Source of the DNA: Granulicella sp.
GTDB taxonomy: Bacteria > Acidobacteriota > Terriglobia > Terriglobales > Acidobacteriaceae
Direction: 5' to 3'
Assembly (NCBI GenBank): GCA_025408425.1
Contig: JANXYX010000016.1
Span: 62,001 to 126,000 of the forward strand
Length of the DNA: 64,000 nucleotides
Shown here: one piece after another, positions 59,650 to 64,000 of the stretch
How the letters are laid out: each line of letters opens with the position of its first letter
Numbering within the stretch: position 1 is the first letter of the stretch
Notes under the pieces: model-generated
Database searches by the model: none
Seen by the model: only the letters and a program-made list of their open reading frames with translations
What the model was told of the DNA's origin: nothing
Position numbers and translations under genes: made by a program

Positions 59650-60705
59650 ATGCGAACAAAGTTTGCCGCCGGTCTCTTAATCTTCGCCGGACTTTCCCCT
59701 GCAGCTCATTCGTCCCCCCCTCCCCCCCAGCAAAAGCAGCTACCTGCGGATACCTCCTCCGCGACTCCCCACCGCACCCGCCTGATTCTCAAAGACGGCA
59801 GCTATCAGCTCATCATGAGCTACCGTGTCGTCGGCAACGTCGTCCGCTACGTCAGCGCAGAGCGTGGCGGTGCCGTGGAGGAGATCCCCGTCGCCCTCGT
59901 GGACTTCGACGCCACCCGCCGCTGGGAGGCGCGTCACGCCCCGTCCTCTGAAGATGGCTCAGAAGCCAATCAAGCTCCCATCCTCGACCCTGAACTTCTG
60001 AAGGAGGAGGCAGACCGTGCCGCCCGCACTCCCGAAGTCGCGCCCGATCTCCGCCTCCCATCCGAAAGCAGCGTCCTCGCCCTCGACACCTTTCAGGGCA
60101 CCCCAGAACTCGTTCCACTCATTCAGTCCGATGGCGATCTCAACCGCAACACAGCCCACAATACCCTCCGCGCCACCGTCAACCCCTTGGCCAGCGCCCA
60201 TCAGATCGTCCAGCTCAAAGGCGAACGAGCACCCATCCAGCTCCATATCGACACCCCGGTCCTCTATCTCCGTGTCGGAGACGATAACGCTCCTCCCACC
60301 GGCGGCGCTCCCCTTACGGTGGATACACACGGAGCCTCAGGGCAGGCCCCCACCGCTCCATCTGGCGGCTCTCCCAATAGCCGGTACGTCGTCGTTCGTA
60401 CCGACGTCCGCACCGGCGCACGCGTCATCGCCAGCTTTCGCATCAGCCTGCTCGGCAGCGTGCATCAGCAGGAGGATGTCGTTGAAACCACCACCCAAAT
60501 CCTCCCCGGCAATCACTGGATGAAGATCACCCCACGGCAGCCTCTCAGCTTTGGCGAATACGCCCTCATGGAGGTCATCTCAGACAAAGAGGTCAATCTA
60601 GGCGTGTGGGACTTCGGCATTCATCCCGTAGCCCCTGAGAACCGCGACGTCATCAAGCCCGAGCCACGCCGCCCCGTCAGTCTCGAGCGCCGCCGCCCAA
60701 ACTAG
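59650..60705 (+). CDS. Hypothetical exported protein
   Basis: 351 residues with a signal peptide (LIFAGLSPAAHS) and a Pro-rich linker. Not recognised. N-terminal part has TRLILKDGSYQLIMSYRVVGNVVRYVSAERG, reminiscent of a small SH3-like or TonB-box segment common in acidobacterial secreted proteins. A C-terminal beta domain (IQLHIDTPVLYLRVGD, FGEYALMEVISDKEVNLGVWDFGIHP) follows. Orientation opposite to the TonB-receptor unit. No clear function. Confidence 0.5.
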   Translation: MRTKFAAGLLIFAGLSPAAHSSPPPPQQKQLPADTSSATPHRTRLILKDGSYQLIMSYRVVGNVVRYVSAERGGAVEEIPVALVDFDATRRWEARHAPSSEDGSEANQAPILDPELLKEEADRAARTPEVAPDLRLPSESSVLALDTFQGTPELVPLIQSDGDLNRNTAHNTLRATVNPLASAHQIVQLKGERAPIQLHIDTPVLYLRVGDDNAPPTGGAPLTVDTHGASGQAPTAPSGGSPNSRYVVVRTDVRTGARVIASFRISLLGSVHQQEDVVETTTQILPGNHWMKITPRQPLSFGEYALMEVISDKEVNLGVWDFGIHPVAPENRDVIKPEPRRPVSLERRRPN

Positions 60706-60756
60706 CTCACACTCGCGAATGGAAGGCCTCATCTCCACGCGCCTCCATAACTGCGG

Positions 60757-61872
60757 TTAGCTCTTGCGCCCCACCCGCGCCGCGCCACCCGCCCGGTCCA
60801 ACTCCAGCATCAAGCCCACCCCGGCCACCGCCACATTGTCCCGCGTCGCATTTTTTGCCTCATACATCATCGTGTCTGCCGACCGCAGAATCGTCGGTAC
60901 CGTCTCGCCATCTTCAGGAAACGTCGCCATCCCAAAACTCCCGGAGATGCTCAGCGACAATCCCGCCCCCTCCAGAAACCGAGCGGCCCGCAGATCATCC
61001 CGCAGCTTCATCGTGGCTTCCATGCCCTTTTCCTTGCAGGTCCCGGGCATCAGTGCCACAAACTCATCGCCGCCATATCGGAAAGACGCCACGTTCGGTC
61101 CCAGCGAGCGCTTCATCAGCCCGCCTACTTCAGCCAGCAATCGGCTCCCCACCAGGTGCCCATGCGTATCGTTCACTGACTTGAAGTGATCCAGGTCTAC
61201 AAACAACAGCGTAAACTCTTCCTCCAGCTTCACCTGCTCATCCAGCATCGTGTACAGGTGCCGCGCATTGAACAGCCCGGTGCAGTCGTCCGTAATCGTC
61301 AAATCATGGATCAGCGTCATCGACCGGGCATTCTGAATCGCAATCGCAGCGTAGTCACACAGAATTCGCAGAAACGAAATCGAATACTCCGACATCAGAT
61401 CCAACTTGCTGTTTAGCAGCTGAATCACTCCCAGCGTCCGGTTTGAAGATCGCACCGGTACGCACGCAATCGATTGAATATGTAACTCTGGAAACTTCTT
61501 CGCAAACGCCGCCCAGTGAGGATCCAGCGACACATCTGGCACTACCAGCGGATTACCCGTGGCCGCCACCCACCCAGCGACACCTTCGCCCATCGGAACC
61601 CGCAACCCCTTCAGCCTCTCAGCATTCTCCCCCACAGCGATCGCGTAATACAACTCGCCCGACGCCTCGTCCACCATCAGCAACGACCATCGCTCCGGCC
61701 CGAAGAACTGTGCCATCTTCTCCATGATGGCGCTCAGTATCTCTTCCAGCTCCAGCGACGAAGTCAACGCCCGCGCCACTTCGTGGAACACGCGAAGGTG
61801 GTCCATCTGGCGGCTTTCAATCACTTCAAACTGGCGCTTGTCCCTCAACGGTCTACCCCGGGAAAACTGCAA
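60757..61872 (-). CDS. GAF-GGDEF diguanylate cyclase
   Basis: 371 residues: a GAF sensor (about 25-190: RVFHEVARALTSSLELEEIL, MGEGVAGWVAATGNPLVV, LGVIQLLNSK) and a GGDEF catalytic domain (about 195-350) with the intact motif YGGDEF, DHFKSVNDTHGH, and SFGMATFPEDGET. The product c-di-GMP governs biofilm and motility. The RxxD product-inhibition site five residues before GGDEF is not visible, so feedback inhibition through that site is unlikely. No TM; cytosolic. Confidence 0.92.
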   Translation of the reverse strand: MQFSRGRPLRDKRQFEVIESRQMDHLRVFHEVARALTSSLELEEILSAIMEKMAQFFGPERWSLLMVDEASGELYYAIAVGENAERLKGLRVPMGEGVAGWVAATGNPLVVPDVSLDPHWAAFAKKFPELHIQSIACVPVRSSNRTLGVIQLLNSKLDLMSEYSISFLRILCDYAAIAIQNARSMTLIHDLTITDDCTGLFNARHLYTMLDEQVKLEEEFTLLFVDLDHFKSVNDTHGHLVGSRLLAEVGGLMKRSLGPNVASFRYGGDEFVALMPGTCKEKGMEATMKLRDDLRAARFLEGAGLSLSISGSFGMATFPEDGETVPTILRSADTMMYEAKNATRDNVAVAGVGLMLELDRAGGAARVGRKS

Positions 61873-61951
61873 TGCATCAAGAACTTCCTAAACCAGAAAT
61901 ATAGGGCTGCAATTAATAGTGCGAAAAGCCAACGCCAAATTCAATCCCCCA

Positions 61952-63055
61952 TTAGCCCCCAATGTGGACCATGCTGCGGGACGGCTTCTCGAACCCAGGC
62001 TCGCCAATATGATGACGGGCCTCCTTCTGCATCACAACACGACGGATATACGCGTCCAGATCGTCATCGGTTCCCCCGCGCATCATCACGCCCTGCAAAT
62101 CGTGATCGCTCTGCGAGAACAGACACGTCCGAATCTTTCCATCCGAAGTCAGCCGAACCCGGCTGCAATGTCCGCAAAAAGGACGCGACACCGGGGCAAT
62201 AATTCCAATCTCGCCCACCCCATCATCGAACGTAAAGCGCTTTGCCGTCTCACTTGCGGCATTGGGCGCCAACTCCACCAACGGGCGATACGCATTCAAT
62301 CGCCCCACAATCTCATCCATCGGAATCACCGTCTCCGGCTTCCAGGTACGATCCTCTTCCAGCGGCATAAACTCTATAAACCGCACAATCACATCTTCGT
62401 TGCGCGAAAATTCGGCAAATTGCTCAATCTGTCCATCATTGAATCCCCGCAGCAGAACGCAGTTCACCTTCACCGGCCCCAACCCTGCCTCGCGCGCCTT
62501 CCGAAGCCCAGCCAGCACCTTCTCGAAGCTCCGTGGCACCCTCGTAATCGCCGCAAAAGTATCCCCATCCACCGCATCCATGCTCACCGTGACGCGATTC
62601 AAGCCGGCATCTTTCAGTGGCTCAGCCAGTCCCTCCAGCAGATGTCCGTTCGTCGTCAGCGCAATATCCAGCGGCTGTCCATCAACCGTTGCTGTGCCAT
62701 CCGGTAGATACGCTGTTCGCATCGTCGCCAGCTCGCGAACCATCTCCAGCAGCCCCGACCGCAGCAGTGGCTCCCCACCCGTCAGCCGGATCTTCTCCAC
62801 CCCCAGCGCGACAAATCGCCGCACCATCCTTAGATAATCAGCAATTGGAAGCTCTGTATATTGCGCCCCTTCGTTACCTGTTCTGCAATAAACGCAGCGA
62901 TAATTGCAGCGATCCGTTACCGAAACTCGCAAATCGGTGATCGCTCTTCCAAACTTGTCGCGCAGTCGTCCACTCGTGCCCGGCTGTTGCTCAACATGGT
63001 CCCGCACCATCGTTCCCGCAGCTTCAATCGTTCTGTAAGATACCGTTTCAGACAT
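61952..63055 (-). CDS. moaA: GTP 3',8-cyclase MoaA (molybdenum cofactor)
   Basis: Radical-SAM enzyme of Moco synthesis, 367 residues. The SAM cluster cysteines are C50, C54 and C57 (CNYRCVYC). The second 4Fe-4S site is in the C-terminal CGHCSRVRLTSDGKIRTCLF. RLTGGEPLLR, SMDAVDGDTF, and the terminal Gly-Gly (HIGG) are all family marks. An N-terminal extension of about 28 residues precedes the barrel. Fits the need for Moco by the formate-dehydrogenase-like enzyme encoded at 44091-47117, though they are far apart. Confidence 0.95.
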   Translation of the reverse strand: MSETVSYRTIEAAGTMVRDHVEQQPGTSGRLRDKFGRAITDLRVSVTDRCNYRCVYCRTGNEGAQYTELPIADYLRMVRRFVALGVEKIRLTGGEPLLRSGLLEMVRELATMRTAYLPDGTATVDGQPLDIALTTNGHLLEGLAEPLKDAGLNRVTVSMDAVDGDTFAAITRVPRSFEKVLAGLRKAREAGLGPVKVNCVLLRGFNDGQIEQFAEFSRNEDVIVRFIEFMPLEEDRTWKPETVIPMDEIVGRLNAYRPLVELAPNAASETAKRFTFDDGVGEIGIIAPVSRPFCGHCSRVRLTSDGKIRTCLFSQSDHDLQGVMMRGGTDDDLDAYIRRVVMQKEARHHIGEPGFEKPSRSMVHIGG

Positions 63056-63216
63056 GGGAACCCGTTAGTTTAGATGCAAGCGACAGAAACCAGGGAGCAG
63101 GTCGCGGATATCCCAAGTATAACCAGCAGTTTCTTTTTCAATTTGAATTCAACGGGCCCGTTCCACCGGAAACAATAAACTCACAAAGAAATTAAGCATT
63201 CGATGGGGTTTTCTCT

Positions 63217-63696
63217 ATGTTTTGGTCTGATCGTGTCCTGCCCTGGATCAGCGAACACTCTCTTTCGCTTATCCTCACCCTCTGCCTTATCGTTCTCGCT
63301 ATCGTGCTCTTTTCGCTCGCCTTTCAGCGCCGTCTCTCCTCCGCCTTGCTCAACCCACGCGCTGTCTCGTTCACCCCCGGCCCTTCTGTCACCACGCAGC
63401 AGCCAGCCACACAGAATCCCGCTGCAGCCAATCTCAATCCAGAAATCACCTACACCACCAACCGCTATCTTCAGGAAAAGAAGAACGTCGGCCTCTCCGT
63501 CCCTCCCACAGCCCGCCTCGTCGACGACATCGGAATGACTCCGGACGACCTCACCACTGCCATTCACGATCTACTTGCCGCCACCCGAAGAGGATATAAC
63601 TCTCATTCCCCCAACACTTCTCTCACCACCGTCGGAGATCTCATCCTCTACGTTCAGAACGCACCGATACTAGGCGAAGAATCTCGGCCGAACTAG
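63217..63696 (+). CDS. Hypothetical single-TM protein
   Basis: 159 residues with one TM (LSLILTLCLIVLAIVLFSLAF), a Pro/Gln-rich linker, and a C-terminal domain (about 95-155) with IGMTPDDLTTAIHDLLAA and SLTTVGDLILYVQ, which hints at a small helical (acyl-carrier-like) fold but without a clear Ser attachment motif. Not recognised. Convergent with etfA. Confidence 0.55.
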   Translation: MFWSDRVLPWISEHSLSLILTLCLIVLAIVLFSLAFQRRLSSALLNPRAVSFTPGPSVTTQQPATQNPAAANLNPEITYTTNRYLQEKKNVGLSVPPTARLVDDIGMTPDDLTTAIHDLLAATRRGYNSHSPNTSLTTVGDLILYVQNAPILGEESRPN

Positions 63697-63733
63697 CGCA
63701 TCGAACCGACTCTCCGCCTGCATCGTCTCCGCT

Positions 63734-64000
63734 TTACTGCTTCGCCGCAAGAACCGCCTTGGTCAGCGCCGGCACCACCTCAAACAAATCGCCCACCACC
63801 CCATAGTCGGCAACTTCGAAGATCGGCGCATGCTCGTCCTTGTTGATCGCAATCACCGCCTTCGACCCCTTCATCCCCACCAGGTGTTGAATCGCTCCCG
63901 AAATCCCCACCGCCAGGTACAGCTTCGGCGACACCGTCTGTCCCGAACTCCCCACCTGACGCTCCATCGGCAGCCAGCCGTTGTCGCAGATCGGTCGGCT
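63734..64000 (-). CDS. etfA: Electron-transfer flavoprotein alpha subunit, C-terminal end only
   Basis: The final 88 residues of EtfA, open to the end of the window and so truncated at its 5' end. Signatures: [32 protein letters not shown] and [20 protein letters not shown], followed by [13 protein letters not shown]. These are the FAD-binding motifs of the alpha subunit. It works with EtfB (outside the window) to pass electrons from acyl-CoA dehydrogenases to the quinone pool. Confidence 0.97.
   Translation of the reverse strand, partial: SRPICDNGWLPMERQVGSSGQTVSPKLYLAVGISGAIQHLVGMKGSKAVIAINKDEHAPIFEVADYGVVGDLFEVVPALTKAVLAAKQ

Noticed and set aside
1-64000. tRNA, rRNA, CRISPR arrays, insertion sequences or prophage genes
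   Set aside because: I looked for T-loop motifs, regularly spaced repeats, transposase and integrase signatures and saw none that hold up; the DnaC/IstB-like gene has no transposase next to it.

Overview
The window is about 60% GC and gene-dense. It most resembles the chromosome of a Terriglobia (Acidobacteriota subdivision 1) bacterium such as Granulicella, Edaphobacter or Terriglobus. The grounds are an exosortase beside a small PENPTA protein (a pairing I recall from acidobacterial XrtJ loci), a TlpA protein fused to a TIGR03435/DUF3738 soil-type domain, a TonB receptor with a carboxypeptidase-regulatory N-terminus, and a KdsA/BamD/OmpA envelope set indicating a Gram-negative cell. Genus assignment is inference. 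I saw no rRNA, tRNA, CRISPR array, insertion sequence or prophage.

Layout. 1-3033: zwf (5' end cut), pgl and glk, a tight glucose-to-6-phosphogluconate operon. 3047-3709: a HigB/HigA-type toxin-antitoxin pair behind a perfect 8-7-8 bp palindrome. 3861-7740: M1 aminopeptidase and an MFS transporter. 8041-11883: small TM-motif-TM protein, exosortase with fused EpsI-like domain, and an NHL-repeat lipoprotein. A PEP-CTERM protein lies at 14203-14829. 11958-13504: GH27 alpha-galactosidase and a UBP zinc-finger protein. 14960-25184, minus strand: comEC, a 23S rRNA methyltransferase, a hypothetical gene, coaX, birA, nadC and valS. 25322-30049: a secreted beta-repeat protein, a BamD-like TPR protein, rpe and a shortened UvrC homologue. 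30306-33886, minus strand: tldD, two paralogous small CCHC proteins and tldE.

33949-39391 holds a DUF1906 protein, a YfiT/BstA-like DinB protein, a PD-(D/E)XK-like protein, a DUF4919 protein, a tRNA-dihydrouridine synthase and rpmE. 39626-42510 holds a DnaC/IstB-like ATPase, an unlisted 52-residue membrane peptide, a DUF2393-like protein and an OmpA-like protein behind a consensus sigma-54 promoter. 42697-48737 holds kdsA, a DUF1641/formate-dehydrogenase-alpha pair of the Bacillus YrhD/YrhE type, and a CCA-adding enzyme. 48808-56366 holds a SnoaL protein, the TlpA-TIGR03435 fusion, tsaD, cysS, two secreted hypotheticals (one DUF985 cupin) and an EamA transporter. 56464-64000 holds a TonB receptor with a small Cys/His protein beside it, a secreted hypothetical, a GAF-GGDEF protein, moaA, a membrane hypothetical and the C-terminal end of etfA.

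The most unusual material is the tldD-CCHC-CCHC-tldE cluster (a candidate TldD/E partner or substrate system), the exosortase whose catalytic His position carries Asp, the exact sigma-54 promoter of the OmpA-like gene, and an orphan terminator-like hairpin upstream of tsaD. All family names are assigned from motifs read by eye and from memory of the families; no database search was run.
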